DNA of 64,000 nt from Clostridiales bacterium (GCA_021202925.1 JAJQCD010000023.1:62001-126000), one strand, 5' to 3'; positions 1 to 8,383 are shown, counted from the first letter of the stretch. Program-made: numbers and translations. Notes: generated from the sequence alone by a model not told the origin.

Positions 1-543
1 CCGCATGTTACCATCGCGTCATTGCCGGGGATGCGGGAACGCACGATTCTGATCAATGGCTTTTCGAAGGCCTTTGCGATGACCGGCTGGCGTCTTGGCT
101 ATGCGTGTGGGCCGGCTGTCATTATGAAGCAGATGCTGAAAATTCATCAGTTTGCGATTATGTGTGCGCCGACGACCAGCCAGTATGCGGCAGTTGACGC
201 CTTGAAAAACAGCGATGATGATGTGCGCCATATGAGGGAGTCTTATGACCAGAGACGTCGATATCTGCTCCATGCGTATGAGGAGATGGGCATGGATTGC
301 TTTGAGCCGTTGGGGGCTTTTTATACCTTCCCGAGTGTTAAACGGTTTGGCATGACCTCCGATGAATTCGCCATGCAGCTTCTGTACGAAGAGAAGGTGG
401 CGGTGGTACCGGGAACTGCCTTCGGAGACAGCGGCGAGGGGTATCTGCGAATTTCCTACGCGTATTCGCTGAAGAGTCTGAAGGAGGCACTGGGACGGAT
501 TCAGCGATTTGTGGAACGTCTGGATGCAAAAGAGAATAAGTGA
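1..543 (+). CDS. Class I/II PLP aminotransferase, C-terminal part (5' end outside window)
   Basis: The reading frame is open from base 1, so the gene begins upstream of the window and only the last 180 codons are present. The visible part contains SKAFAMTGWRLGY, the fold-type I aminotransferase signature in which the lysine binds pyridoxal phosphate, and later the small C-terminal domain ending in VERLDAKENK. Arginine in YLRISYAYS is in the position expected for binding the substrate carboxylate. The family transfers amino groups between amino acids and 2-oxo acids in the cytosol; the PatA/aspartate aminotransferase-like subgroup is the best fit, but substrate cannot be told from this piece. 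It ends 72 bases before trmL, with no obvious terminator between them, so the two may be co-transcribed. Confidence 0.9.
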   Translation, partial: PHVTIASLPGMRERTILINGFSKAFAMTGWRLGYACGPAVIMKQMLKIHQFAIMCAPTTSQYAAVDALKNSDDDVRHMRESYDQRRRYLLHAYEEMGMDCFEPLGAFYTFPSVKRFGMTSDEFAMQLLYEEKVAVVPGTAFGDSGEGYLRISYAYSLKSLKEALGRIQRFVERLDAKENK

Positions 544-615
544 CAGAAAGAGAGGCGTTTCGGTGGAGAAAGTCGAGACGCCTTTTTATGCGCAGGTGCG
601 TGAGAGGAATATATC

Positions 616-1107
616 ATGAATGTAGTGCTTTATGAACCGGAAATGCCGCTCAATACCGGCAACATCGGCCGGACCTGTGTGGCGACGAATACGCGGCTGC
701 ATCTGATTGAGCCACTGGGCTTTCACCTGAGCGACCGCGCGGTTCGCCGCGCCGGTCTGGACTACTGGGATAAGCTGGATGTGACCCGTTACGATGACTG
801 GAAGGATTTCCTTGCAAGGAATCCGGAGGCGAAGATCTATATGGCGACGACGAAGGCGAAACGCGTTTATACGGATGTGGCCTACGAACCGGATTGCTAC
901 CTGATGTTTGGAAAGGAAAGCGCCGGAATCCCGGAGGAGATTCTGGTCGAGTATCCGGAGAACTGTGTCCGGATTCCCATGTGGGGTGACATTCGCTCCC
1001 TGAACCTGGCCAATTCCGTAGCAATCGTGCTCTATGAGGCGCTGCGCCAGAATGGATTTGAGCAGATGACAATGGAAGGCAATCTGCATCGCCTGAAATG
1101 GAAATAA
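616..1107 (+). CDS. trmL: tRNA (cytidine/uridine-2'-O-)-methyltransferase TrmL
   Basis: The 163-residue protein matches the short SPOUT methyltransferase TrmL in length and layout. The N-terminal NTGNIGRTCVATN and the C-terminal knot region with FGKESAGIPEEI, RIPMWGDIRSLNLANSVAI are the SpoU/TrmH family motifs that form the trefoil knot and bind S-adenosylmethionine. The family methylates the ribose of the wobble base 34 of leucine tRNAs. The ATG follows GAGAGGAATATATC, a usable ribosome site. It has no C-terminal or N-terminal RNA-binding extension, consistent with TrmL rather than TrmH or RlmB. Confidence 0.93.
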   Translation: MNVVLYEPEMPLNTGNIGRTCVATNTRLHLIEPLGFHLSDRAVRRAGLDYWDKLDVTRYDDWKDFLARNPEAKIYMATTKAKRVYTDVAYEPDCYLMFGKESAGIPEEILVEYPENCVRIPMWGDIRSLNLANSVAIVLYEALRQNGFEQMTMEGNLHRLKWK

Positions 1108-1135
1108 AAATGATAAAATTACCACAATTTAAGTG

Positions 1136-1167
1136 TTGACAAAAGAGTTAGTCTGTGCTAATATAAT
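1136..1167 (+). promoter_or_regulatory. Strong sigma-A-type promoter for a short transcript
   Basis: A perfect TTGACA (1136-1141) is followed by TAATAT (1159-1164) with a 17-base spacer, with an overlapping TATAAT at 1162-1167 (20-base spacer). It is not in front of an ORF: the first downstream signal is a strong terminator about 100 bases later. Confidence 0.75.
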
Positions 1168-1188
1168 CATGGTTAGCAAATACTAACC
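1148..1188. promoter_or_regulatory. Tandem TTAG-N6-CTAA palindromes, candidate metalloregulator operators
   Basis: Two copies of TTAG-N6-CTAA are seen: 1148-1161 (TTAGTCTGTGCTAA), overlapping the spacer and -10, and 1173-1186, extended to GGTTAG...CTAACC at 1171-1188 around the expected start of transcription. The arrangement would let a dimeric repressor block the promoter. The half-site resembles DtxR/IdeR-type iron boxes; that assignment is inference. Confidence 0.55.
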
Positions 1189-1293
1189 ACATGTGAATAT
1201 TCTATACATTTCGACATTGCCCCATCTGACCCGTGGAGGCAACGACTCAACTCCTATGGAAAGAACCTCTGTCCCGCAAGCAGAGGTTCTTTT
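1174..1293 (+). ncRNA. Candidate small RNA of about 120 nt, possibly metal-regulated
   Basis: A strong promoter with operator-like palindromes directs transcription into about 120 bases that end at an intrinsic terminator, and no ORF longer than about 20 codons with a ribosome site lies inside. This could be a small regulatory RNA, or the orphaned leader of a metal-uptake gene that was lost. I recognise no known riboswitch in it. Confidence 0.35.
1261..1293 (+). terminator. Intrinsic terminator
   Basis: An 11-base arm AAGAACCTCTG pairs with CAGAGGTTCTT across a 9-base loop and is followed by a T run. It ends the short transcript that starts near 1174. Confidence 0.85.
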
Positions 1294-1372
1294 GCATATG
1301 GCAGAAGATAAAGATGAGTGGAACAGATATATTCAGGATGCAGACAGGGCAGAGATATGAGGAACTTTATGA

Positions 1373-1401
1373 TTGCTCTTCGAAACCGTGCATGTTACAA
1401 T
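1373..1401 (+). promoter_or_regulatory. Promoter of the AAA-ATPase gene
   Basis: TTGCTC (1373-1378), 17-base spacer, TACAAT (1396-1401), 32 bases before the ATG of the next gene. Confidence 0.55.
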
Positions 1402-1433
1402 GAAGGAAAAGCAGGCAGGAAGGGAGCGGGGTC

Positions 1434-3149
1434 ATGGTTCAGAAGAAAATGAAGAAAAAACTTCCGGTGGGGATTGAAAATTTTGCGGAACTGCGCAAAG
1501 AAGACTTTTATTTTGTGGATAAGACGGGGATGATCCAGGACTTGCTGAACGCATGGGGAAAGGTGAATTTGTTTACGCGTCCCAGGCGTTTTGGAAAGAC
1601 CCTGAACATGAGCATGCTGAAATGCTTTTTTGAGATCGGCTGTGATCAGACGCTGTTTGATGGTCTGGCGATTTCGAAGGAGACAGAACTGTGCGAAGCG
1701 TATATGGGGAAGTTTCCGGTGATTTTTATCAGCTTAAAAAGCGTCAGCGGGTTGACTTATGATATCGCCAGGACGGTTCTGTGCTCCCAGATCGGGAAAG
1801 AAGCACTCCGGTTCCATTTTCTGCTGGAGAGCGACCACCTGACAGAGCAGGAAAAGGAAATGTACAGGCGGCTGGTTCATGTGGATGCAAAAAATGTGGA
1901 GTATTTTGAGATGACGGACAGTATGCTGATGGAAAGTCTGAATCTGCTTTCCACTCTGTTGTACCGGCATTATTCTCAGAAGGTCATCATTCTGATTGAC
2001 GAGTACGATGTGCCGTTGGCAAAGGCAAATGAAAACGGGTATTATGATCAGATGGTTGCGTTGATTCGCGGATTGTTTGATCAGGCGTTAAAGACCAACG
2101 ACAGTCTGCACTTTGCTGTAATGACCGGGTGTCTTCGTGTGGCTAAGGAAAGCATATTTACTGGTCTGAACAATCCGAATGTTATTTCTATTCTGTCAAC
2201 ACGTTTTGATGAATATTTCGGTTTTACAGATGAAGAAGTAAAGGGCATGCTGAAATATTACGGCCTTACAGAGCAATATGGGGCTGTGCGGGAATGGTAT
2301 GACGGATACCGCATCGGAAATAAAGATATTTACTGTCCCTGGGATGTGATTAATTACTGCTATGAATTGATGGATGATCCTGATGCGGCTCCGAAGGATT
2401 ACTGGTCCAACACCAGCGGCAATGATATTGTCCGCCACTTTATTGAAATGCAGGGGAGCGGGGTGACCAGAGGAGAAATTGAGGCGTTGATTGCGGGGGA
2501 GTCCGTGATCAAGGAAATTCGGGAGGAACTGACCTACAATCAACTCTATGATTCGGTTGACAATCTGTGGAGCGTCCTGTTCATGACCGGTTATCTGACC
2601 CAGCGAGGGTCGGCGGGAGAGAGCAGCTATTGTCTGACCATTCCCAACCGGGAAATCCGCAGGATTTTTACCAGGCAGATTCTGACGATGTTTAAGGAGG
2701 GCGTGTCGAAGGACGGAGAGACTCTGAAGGCATTCTGCGACGCGCTGATCAGTGGCGACGCGGCGGAGACGGAAAGACTGTTTACCGCATATCTGAGCCA
2801 GACTGTGGGTGTGCGGGATACCTTTGTAAGAAAACCGATTAAAGAAAACTTCTATCATGGAATCCTTCTTGGTATCCTGGGCTTTAAGGGGGACTGGTAT
2901 GTGCGCTCCAATCGTGAGAGCGGTGACGGCTACAGCGATATCCTGATCGAAGCCGAGGATGAGGAAATTGGGATCATCGTGGAAGTGAAGTACGCAGACC
3001 GGGGCAATTACGAGGCCGCCCTTCAGAAAGCTTTCGATCAGATCGAGGATAATCATTATGAGGACGAGCTTAGAAGGGAAGGCTATGAGACAATTTATAA
3101 ATATGGGATAGCCTGCTATAAGAGGAAGTGCAGGGCTGCCAGATTATAA
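1434..3149 (+). CDS. AAA-ATPase-like protein with C-terminal PD-(D/E)XK nuclease-like domain
   Basis: The 571-residue protein has the layout of the AAA-ATPase_like/PDDEXK_9 family. Near residue 45 is TRPRRFGKTLNMSML, a variant P-loop, and near residue 180 VIILIDEYDVPL, the Walker B acidic pair. The C-terminal part has DGYSDILIEAEDEE followed by IIVEVKYA, which fits the D...E-x-K nuclease core. Such genes are scattered, often in several copies, in Firmicutes and Bacteroidetes; their role is unknown, though an ATPase joined to a nuclease fold suggests DNA processing, defence or selfish behaviour. It has its own promoter and terminator and no partner gene, so it looks like an independent insert between trmL and the island. 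The ATG at 1434 follows GGAAGGGAGCGGGG. Confidence 0.85.
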   Translation: MVQKKMKKKLPVGIENFAELRKEDFYFVDKTGMIQDLLNAWGKVNLFTRPRRFGKTLNMSMLKCFFEIGCDQTLFDGLAISKETELCEAYMGKFPVIFISLKSVSGLTYDIARTVLCSQIGKEALRFHFLLESDHLTEQEKEMYRRLVHVDAKNVEYFEMTDSMLMESLNLLSTLLYRHYSQKVIILIDEYDVPLAKANENGYYDQMVALIRGLFDQALKTNDSLHFAVMTGCLRVAKESIFTGLNNPNVISILSTRFDEYFGFTDEEVKGMLKYYGLTEQYGAVREWYDGYRIGNKDIYCPWDVINYCYELMDDPDAAPKDYWSNTSGNDIVRHFIEMQGSGVTRGEIEALIAGESVIKEIREELTYNQLYDSVDNLWSVLFMTGYLTQRGSAGESSYCLTIPNREIRRIFTRQILTMFKEGVSKDGETLKAFCDALISGDAAETERLFTAYLSQTVGVRDTFVRKPIKENFYHGILLGILGFKGDWYVRSNRESGDGYSDILIEAEDEEIGIIVEVKYADRGNYEAALQKAFDQIEDNHYEDELRREGYETIYKYGIACYKRKCRAARL

Positions 3150-3182
3150 CAATAGAGAGATATCACGGGAGAGTATATACAA

Positions 3183-3218
3183 AAAAACAGACTCCGCACG
3201 CGCGAAGCCTGTTTTTTG
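3183..3218. terminator. Bidirectional intrinsic terminator
   Basis: AAAAACAG pairs with CTGTTTTT around an inner CTCCGC/GCGAAG stem. The A and T runs on both sides let it stop transcription from both the AAA-ATPase gene and the converging symporter gene. Confidence 0.75.
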
Positions 3219-3246
3219 TATATCATAAGGGGAGGAAAATCTGTTT

Positions 3247-4650
3247 TTATGCGTTCTCTTCTGCCGCATGCTTTTCCTTCAGAACGGCCACGTTGTGATC
3301 GACCCGTTTCTTGTTCAGCGGATAGATGAAACCAACGATGAGAGCCATCAGGCCGAAGCCGACCAGCGGAACGACGCAGGCGATGTTGTAAATGCCGTCG
3401 GTGATGACTTTGTCATAGGCATTGGCGGCGGTGTAACCGATGGAACTGAGCATCAGGCCGCGGACGCCGGAGGACAATGCGCTTCCGAACTTTCTGCCAA
3501 AGCTGTACACGCTGTAGATGGTGCCGTCCATCCGGTTTCCGGTTCGGACTTCTTCATCGTCTACGATATCGGTGACAAGGGCGAAGGTAACCGGGTTGAA
3601 CAAGGCCAGGCCGACCGTCACGCCGCAGTAAATGACGATCCAGGTCCAGACGCTCTCAGTATGGATCAGATACGCAATCAGGAAGACGCCAGCGGAAATC
3701 AGGCACCCAACGACAGTGATTTCTTTCTTGCCGACTTTGGCGACGACACTGACGATGACGGCTGCGATTGCCAGGGTGATCACGGTCTCGAGCGGGCTGG
3801 TGAGGGACTGCATGCTGCCCTGACCGAAATAGTTGTCAAAGATGTAAGTACCCATGCCGTGGAAGGCGCTATTGGAGCATTCCTGCACAATGATCATCAG
3901 GACGATCGCGATCAGGCCGCGGTTGTGGGTGAGACCCTTCAGAAATGCGCCGATTTCCAGTTTCTCATTCCGCTCTGGAATCTTCACACGCTCAGTAGTC
4001 AGGACATAGCATGCCATCCACAGGACGAAGGAACAGATTGAAAAGACCAGCGCGGCGGAAGTCATCCGGAAACCAGAGAAAATCTGGTTGCCGCTTGCGT
4101 CATTGACATAGACCAGGAGCGGTACGGCAAAGTTGATGACTGTCACGGATAAGGTACCGCCGATGTGTCTCCAGTTGGAGAGTTTGGTACGGTCGACTGC
4201 ATCGTTCGACATGGCAGAGGCCATGGAGCCGTAAGGGATAATGATTGCGGTGTAAAGCACGCTTGAGTACAGCAGGTAAGTGACGAACAGCCAGACAATA
4301 CGGAATGTCATCGGCATGGTCTTAAACCAGTTTGCGTACATCAGGAAACTGACCAGAGATACGGGGCCGGCAATCCGGCGGATCCAGGGGCGGAATTTGC
4401 CTTCCTTTGTGGTCGGGGAGTGGTCACAGATCTGACCCATAGCCAGGTCTGTGACTGCGTCGAGAACCTGCGCGACCATCATGGCGATACCGACGTAGAC
4501 AGCACTCACATCCATCACGTCTGTGTAGAACTTCATCATAAAACCGGTACAGAGCGTGTACGTGAAGTCGCCGGCGAAGTTGCCGCACAGATAGCCAAGC
4601 TGGTCATGCCAGCCGAAAGGCTTCACTTTTTTGGTTTGATTTGTAGACAT
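3247..4650 (-). CDS. GPH-family (MelB-like) major facilitator symporter
   Basis: The 467-residue protein has about twelve hydrophobic segments and the opening seen in glycoside-pentoside-hexuronide:cation symporters, GYLCGNFAGDFTYTL, then FYTDVMDVSAVYVGIAMMVAQVLDAVTDLAMG with the conserved aspartates near the cation site, and GKFRPWI in the loop between helices 2 and 3. The family imports sugars or glycosides, but Firmicute members also sit in clusters for plant phenolics. I start at 4650 (MSTNQTKK), where the protein matches family length; 4662 is a second ATG with a closer Shine-Dalgarno site. The open frame extends upstream to 5118 but that part is not protein-like. It is transcribed away from the MATE operon and shares an operator-like motif with the secreted-esterase promoter, so import is probably induced together with the rest of the island. 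Confidence 0.85.
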   Translation of the reverse strand: MSTNQTKKVKPFGWHDQLGYLCGNFAGDFTYTLCTGFMMKFYTDVMDVSAVYVGIAMMVAQVLDAVTDLAMGQICDHSPTTKEGKFRPWIRRIAGPVSLVSFLMYANWFKTMPMTFRIVWLFVTYLLYSSVLYTAIIIPYGSMASAMSNDAVDRTKLSNWRHIGGTLSVTVINFAVPLLVYVNDASGNQIFSGFRMTSAALVFSICSFVLWMACYVLTTERVKIPERNEKLEIGAFLKGLTHNRGLIAIVLMIIVQECSNSAFHGMGTYIFDNYFGQGSMQSLTSPLETVITLAIAAVIVSVVAKVGKKEITVVGCLISAGVFLIAYLIHTESVWTWIVIYCGVTVGLALFNPVTFALVTDIVDDEEVRTGNRMDGTIYSVYSFGRKFGSALSSGVRGLMLSSIGYTAANAYDKVITDGIYNIACVVPLVGFGLMALIVGFIYPLNKKRVDHNVAVLKEKHAAEENA

Positions 4651-4765
4651 TTCATGAACCATCCTTTTCCTTTTGTTGGGATCGTTTCCTGTGGAGGAAC
4701 TCTGCGACGTCGACCAGAGATCCTGTAACAGAAATTGAATCGCATCTGTTGTCGATGTTGTACTA

Positions 4766-4794
4766 TTTTTAACATGTATTTTACTTAAGATCAA
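4766..4794 (-). promoter_or_regulatory. Likely symporter promoter
   Basis: On the minus strand TTGATC (4794-4789), 17 bases, TAAAAA (4771-4766). Both boxes are weak, as expected for an activator-dependent promoter. The operator-like palindrome at 4814-4830 lies 19 bases upstream. Confidence 0.45.
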
Positions 4795-4813
4795 TTCGAC
4801 TTGACCATGCATC

Positions 4814-4830
4814 GTTTCCAAATCCGAAAT
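4814..4830. promoter_or_regulatory. Operator-like palindrome, copy 2 of the island motif
   Basis: GTTTCCAAATCCGAAAT matches the palindrome at 11644-11660 (ATTTCCAATTTGGAAAT) at 13 of 17 positions and sits the same distance (19 vs 20 bases) upstream of a -35 box. It is the candidate LysR site for the symporter gene. Confidence 0.5.
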
Positions 4831-5081
4831 GAATTCTGTAAAAATTATATAGGATGACGGGCGGTGAGAAAAGTGTTTTTGGCATTTTTCTCTGTCTGTC
4901 ACTTTGCTGGCCGGAATGGTATTGACGGGATGGGTCGTTATATAATAAGGAAAATTCTGCCACACGGGAGAGCAGGACTGCGATTGGGGGCAGCCGTTTT
5001 TTCTGAGGGAATGAGAGAAAATCCGGAGGGCAAAACCGGAAAATGAGAATGGAGGAAAGATTTCCTGTATCGGTTTCTTTT

Positions 5082-5090
5082 TTTGGAATC
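5082..5090. promoter_or_regulatory. Operator-like half-site, copy 3 of the island motif
   Basis: TTTGGAATC matches the right half of the 11644-11660 palindrome (TTTGGAAAT) at seven of nine bases and ends 19 bases before the -35 box of the MATE operon. The left half is poorly conserved (T-rich), so this is the weakest of the three. Confidence 0.35.
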
Positions 5091-5109
5091 TGACGCCGGA
5101 CAAGTAGAA

Positions 5110-5138
5110 TTGATTCACGGGGACGGGTCTGTTATAAC
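5110..5138 (+). promoter_or_regulatory. Promoter of the MATE/C-C hydrolase operon
   Basis: TTGATT (5110-5115), 17-base spacer, TATAAC (5133-5138). The start of transcription would be about 35 bases before the ATG at 5181. The rest of the divergent region 4831-5109 holds no supported gene; a 60-codon frame at 4864-5046 lacks a convincing ribosome site. Confidence 0.6.
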
Positions 5139-5180
5139 TGAATCAGAACGAAACAGAATGATAAAGGAAGGGTGAAAGCA

Positions 5181-6593
5181 ATGAGAGGAAACATAAAAGA
5201 AGAAAAAAAACAAATGCTTTTGACGGCCGACATCAAACCGCTGGTCATGCGGATGGCGGTGCCGACAATTATGGCTCAGCTGATCACGACGATTTACAAT
5301 CTGGTAGATACGTATTTCGTCAGCACGCTGGGGACGAACGCGACGGCGGCCGTCGGGGTGAACAGTTCCCTGGAGCGAATGATTACGCTGATTGGTTCTT
5401 TGATCGGAGCAGGTGCTTGCAGCTATATCGCCAGGCTTTTGGGAGCGAAGGACGATGAGCATGCGAACACGGTTTTGTCTACTTCGTTTTTCAGCGGACT
5501 GGGACTTGGCATCATCTTTATGGTGATTGGTAAGATGATCATCGGCGATCTGGTTTACTGGATGGGAGCGACGGATGAATGTGCCCTGTTCTCCATGCAG
5601 TACGCGAATTACGTTCTGTACGCCGCGCCGTTTATGATCGGAAGCTTCATCTTAAACATGTGCCTGCGAAGCGAGGGAAGCGCGATGTATTCGATGATCG
5701 GCATCGGCTTCGGCGGTATTTTGAACTGCTTTCTGGATCCGCTATTTATCTACGGACTGGATCTGGGAGTCGCCGGTGCATCGATGGCAACCGCCATCTC
5801 GAAATTCATCAGCTTCTGTATTCTCTGTGCGCCATATGTGCGCAAGAGCAGCGTATGTGTGATTTCGATCCGCAAGTTCAAGTTGGTTCTGAAGGATATC
5901 ACAGAGGTACTGACGATCGGATCCAGTTCCTTCTTCCGTTCGGTTCTTACCGTGGCGGCATCCATCGCCATCAACCGGGTAGCCGGCGGATATTCCACTG
6001 CGGCTCTGGCTGCACTGTCCGTCGCGAACCGTGTCATGGAATTCCCGTTCGCCTTCATCCTTGGATTTGGCCAGGGATATCAGCCGATTGCCGGATTCAA
6101 TTGGGGCGCCAAGGCCTGGAAGCGTGTGAGAGAAAGCTATGTGTTCGGGTGCTTCGTTTCCTTTGTGGGAGCGATTGTCATGGGCGGTATCATTTTTGCC
6201 TTTGCGACACCGATTATTAAAATCTTCAATTCACAGGCGGATGCGGATGTGTTGGCGCTGGGGCTGTTCTGTGTCAGACTGCAGTGCTTCGGACTGATTG
6301 TCCATGCGATGAGCTCACTGATCAATATGTTCTATGCCGGAATCGGTATCGCGAAGTTCTCGCTGCTGGCGAATTTCGCAAGACAGGGGTACATGTTCTA
6401 TCCGGCACTGTATGTGGCTCCGAAGCTCTGGGGCATCTATGGAGTGGCGGCGACGCAGGCGATCGCGGATCTGCTCAGTGCAATCGTCATCATTCCGCTT
6501 GGCATTTATGCGCTGAAGGTGATCAGCCGGGCAGAGAAAGCAGACACCGATGGAAAGAAACAGGAGCAGATATCTGCTCAGGCGGCTCATTAA
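5181..6593 (+). CDS. MATE family efflux transporter
   Basis: The 470-residue protein has the twelve-helix MATE pattern, starting with PLVMRMAVPTIMAQLITTIY and NLVDTYFVSTLG, the usual first two helices, and the repeat of this fold around residue 240 (TIGSSSFFRSVLTVAASIAI). MATE proteins export drugs or metabolites using a sodium or proton gradient. I choose ATG 5181, which is about ten bases after AAAGGAAGG; a GTG at 5172 is too close to that site. It is the first gene of an operon followed by two C-C hydrolases, an SDR and an alpha/beta hydrolase, so it may export an end product or the toxic substrate of that pathway. The substrate cannot be read from sequence. Confidence 0.9.
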   Translation: MRGNIKEEKKQMLLTADIKPLVMRMAVPTIMAQLITTIYNLVDTYFVSTLGTNATAAVGVNSSLERMITLIGSLIGAGACSYIARLLGAKDDEHANTVLSTSFFSGLGLGIIFMVIGKMIIGDLVYWMGATDECALFSMQYANYVLYAAPFMIGSFILNMCLRSEGSAMYSMIGIGFGGILNCFLDPLFIYGLDLGVAGASMATAISKFISFCILCAPYVRKSSVCVISIRKFKLVLKDITEVLTIGSSSFFRSVLTVAASIAINRVAGGYSTAALAALSVANRVMEFPFAFILGFGQGYQPIAGFNWGAKAWKRVRESYVFGCFVSFVGAIVMGGIIFAFATPIIKIFNSQADADVLALGLFCVRLQCFGLIVHAMSSLINMFYAGIGIAKFSLLANFARQGYMFYPALYVAPKLWGIYGVAATQAIADLLSAIVIIPLGIYALKVISRAEKADTDGKKQEQISAQAAH

Positions 6594-6624
6594 CGATGAA
6601 CATTATATGAAGGAGGAAAAATAA

Positions 6625-7506
6625 ATGTTTGTACAGGTTGACAAAGAGATCATTGACACACAGGATGACAACGTGGTAAAAATCAGGCAGAAGCTGTTCC
6701 CGGAGGAGGAAAAAATGCCGCTGGCAAAGTATTTCTACAATTATCCGCTGCACATGCCGTCACCGATCGAGATGCAGATCATCAACACGATGAATCCGAT
6801 CCCGGTGGAGGATGCGATCAAGCCGGAGAACTTTATGTCGCTTCTGAAGCCTTACGGTTATGATAAGTACGAGCTGGGATATTGCATGTTCCCCGACGGT
6901 TCCGGATACGTGGCAACCTATCGGGTGAGGCCGCCGCACATCTCCGCGGAGATGGAACGCTGGTATCGGAACTGGAGAAACCTGAAATCAAAGAGCATGG
7001 TACCGGGGCACGGCAATCTGAGATATAAGATCTGGAACTATGCGGATCACTTTGACCACTATTATGTGAACTGGGAGAACGGCTCCCTGGGGATTCACAC
7101 GACGGAAAGCCTGGATCTGGGCGCCGGAGAGCGCATGTATGATACGATTCGCCATGAATTCCCACTCAGCGATTTTGGTATGACGGATGAGTGGATGAAG
7201 GAACTCAAGGACGCTGGCTGTCAGCTGACGAGCCATGGTTCGTTTGAAACCTTTGATGAACCGGGAAGCCATCTGTGTTTGAGTTATTCCCGTCCGTGTC
7301 CGCAGGGTGGCATTGAAACGCGCAGCCGTGAGTGGATCGGCTGGAGGCCGGTGAACGGCAAGCTGGTGCGTGATGAGAAAACCTACTGTACGGAGGAGTA
7401 TCTGAAGAAGGTCGTAATCCATACGCTGGTCGAGTGGGAGCATCTGTATACCTTCCTGCCTGAGTTGTACGCAGAGTATAAGGATCTTCCGATGGATGCG
7501 GACTGA
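6625..7506 (+). CDS. PhlG/phloretin-hydrolase-like C-C hydrolase, copy 1
   Basis: The 293-residue protein belongs to the DAPG hydrolase family: PhlG cleaves an acetyl group from 2,4-diacetylphloroglucinol, and the related gut enzyme Phy cleaves phloretin to phloroglucinol and phloretic acid. PhlG uses zinc held by His and Glu, including a His-x3-Glu pair near the C terminus; here HTLVE (His266, Glu270) fits. Other candidate ligands are His142/His145 in DHFDHYY and Glu161 in ESLDLG. A block SKSMVPGHGNLRYKIWN is shared almost exactly with the second copy at 8384. AAGGAGG precedes the ATG by 8 bases. The reaction type is inferred from family; the substrate is not known. Confidence 0.75.
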   Translation: MFVQVDKEIIDTQDDNVVKIRQKLFPEEEKMPLAKYFYNYPLHMPSPIEMQIINTMNPIPVEDAIKPENFMSLLKPYGYDKYELGYCMFPDGSGYVATYRVRPPHISAEMERWYRNWRNLKSKSMVPGHGNLRYKIWNYADHFDHYYVNWENGSLGIHTTESLDLGAGERMYDTIRHEFPLSDFGMTDEWMKELKDAGCQLTSHGSFETFDEPGSHLCLSYSRPCPQGGIETRSREWIGWRPVNGKLVRDEKTYCTEEYLKKVVIHTLVEWEHLYTFLPELYAEYKDLPMDAD

Positions 7507-7567
7507 TGAGGGACTGCGTGGGAAGGCTGGCAGATAAGAACGATATAGAACGAGGAGGTTATGGAAT

Positions 7568-8365
7568 ATGTTTACTTTGGAAGGAAGAACCATGGTTATC
7601 ACCGGCGGGGCCGGGAACGACGGGCTGGCAATGATCAACGCAGCTCTGGAAGGCGGCATGAATGTCGCTTTTCTGAGCGGTCTGCACAGCAAGGCGCAGA
7701 ACGCGATTGCGAAGCTGGATCCGAAGTATAAGGATCATGTTGTCGGCTTTGCCCAGAACCCGCAGGCGATGCTGAAGGAAAACCTGGAAGCGGCGCCGGA
7801 TATTTACAATGAGAATTCGTCCATGAAGGACGTGATTGATATGGTATATGAGCGTTTCGGAGCGATCGATGTGGTCGTAAACGCCAAGGGAGGCCATATT
7901 CGATATGATTTTGAACACACAGATAAGAAAATCTGGCGGCATTCAATGGAAGTCGTCGAGTCCGCATTTGTGAACTGTAAGCTGTGTCTGCCGTATCTGC
8001 TTAAGAGCAAGGCTGCGCGCATCATCAACATTACTACGTTTGACGGAAGAAATGGTGGCTGGCAGCTGGATCCGTCGTTCGCGGCGGCGAGGGCAGGGCT
8101 GGAGGCGCTGACCTACGAAATGGCAAGGGATCTGGGACCGAAGGGAATCACAAGCAACTGCATTCTGATTGGCCATATTGAGGGAGATACGGCGGAGGAT
8201 AAGCTAAGCGATGAAATGCGGGCGGAGCTGATCGCCCGGACGCCGATCGGACGGCAGGGGACGCCGCAGGATCTGGTGCCTGCCTTCTGCTTCCTGGCAA
8301 GCGAGGAAGCCGGGTTTGTAAATGGTGCAAGAATCGATGTGAACGGCGGTATGATCGTCGGTTAA
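7568..8365 (+). CDS. SDR-family protein with substituted catalytic residues
   Basis: The 265-residue protein has the short-chain dehydrogenase fold: nucleotide loop TGGAGNDGLA (canonical TGxxxGxG altered to end in NDG), VNAKGGH in place of NNAG, and the C-terminal GARIDVNGGMIVG. At the active site the usual Tyr-x3-Lys reads FAAAR, so tyrosine is phenylalanine and lysine is arginine, and the upstream Ser is Thr in NITTFDG. With these changes normal hydride transfer with tyrosine as acid is unlikely, so it may be a non-redox SDR (lyase, isomerase or scaffold) or use another residue. It lies between the two PhlG-like genes, 61 and 18 bases from them, and is clearly in the same operon. Confidence 0.8.
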   Translation: MFTLEGRTMVITGGAGNDGLAMINAALEGGMNVAFLSGLHSKAQNAIAKLDPKYKDHVVGFAQNPQAMLKENLEAAPDIYNENSSMKDVIDMVYERFGAIDVVVNAKGGHIRYDFEHTDKKIWRHSMEVVESAFVNCKLCLPYLLKSKAARIINITTFDGRNGGWQLDPSFAAARAGLEALTYEMARDLGPKGITSNCILIGHIEGDTAEDKLSDEMRAELIARTPIGRQGTPQDLVPAFCFLASEEAGFVNGARIDVNGGMIVG

Positions 8366-8383
8366 GGAGAGGAGTAAAAGAAA

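Noticed and set aside
4922-4946. Promoter TTGACG ... TATAAT in the divergent region
   Set aside because: The spacer is only 13 bases; the boxes at 5110-5138 fit better.
4864-5046. 60-codon ORF upstream of the MATE gene
   Set aside because: No good ribosome site, low-complexity translation and it overlaps the regulatory region.
4651-5118. N-terminal extension of the symporter
   Set aside because: The frame is open but its translation is not membrane- or family-like, it overlaps the promoter region, and the normal GPH start is at 4650.
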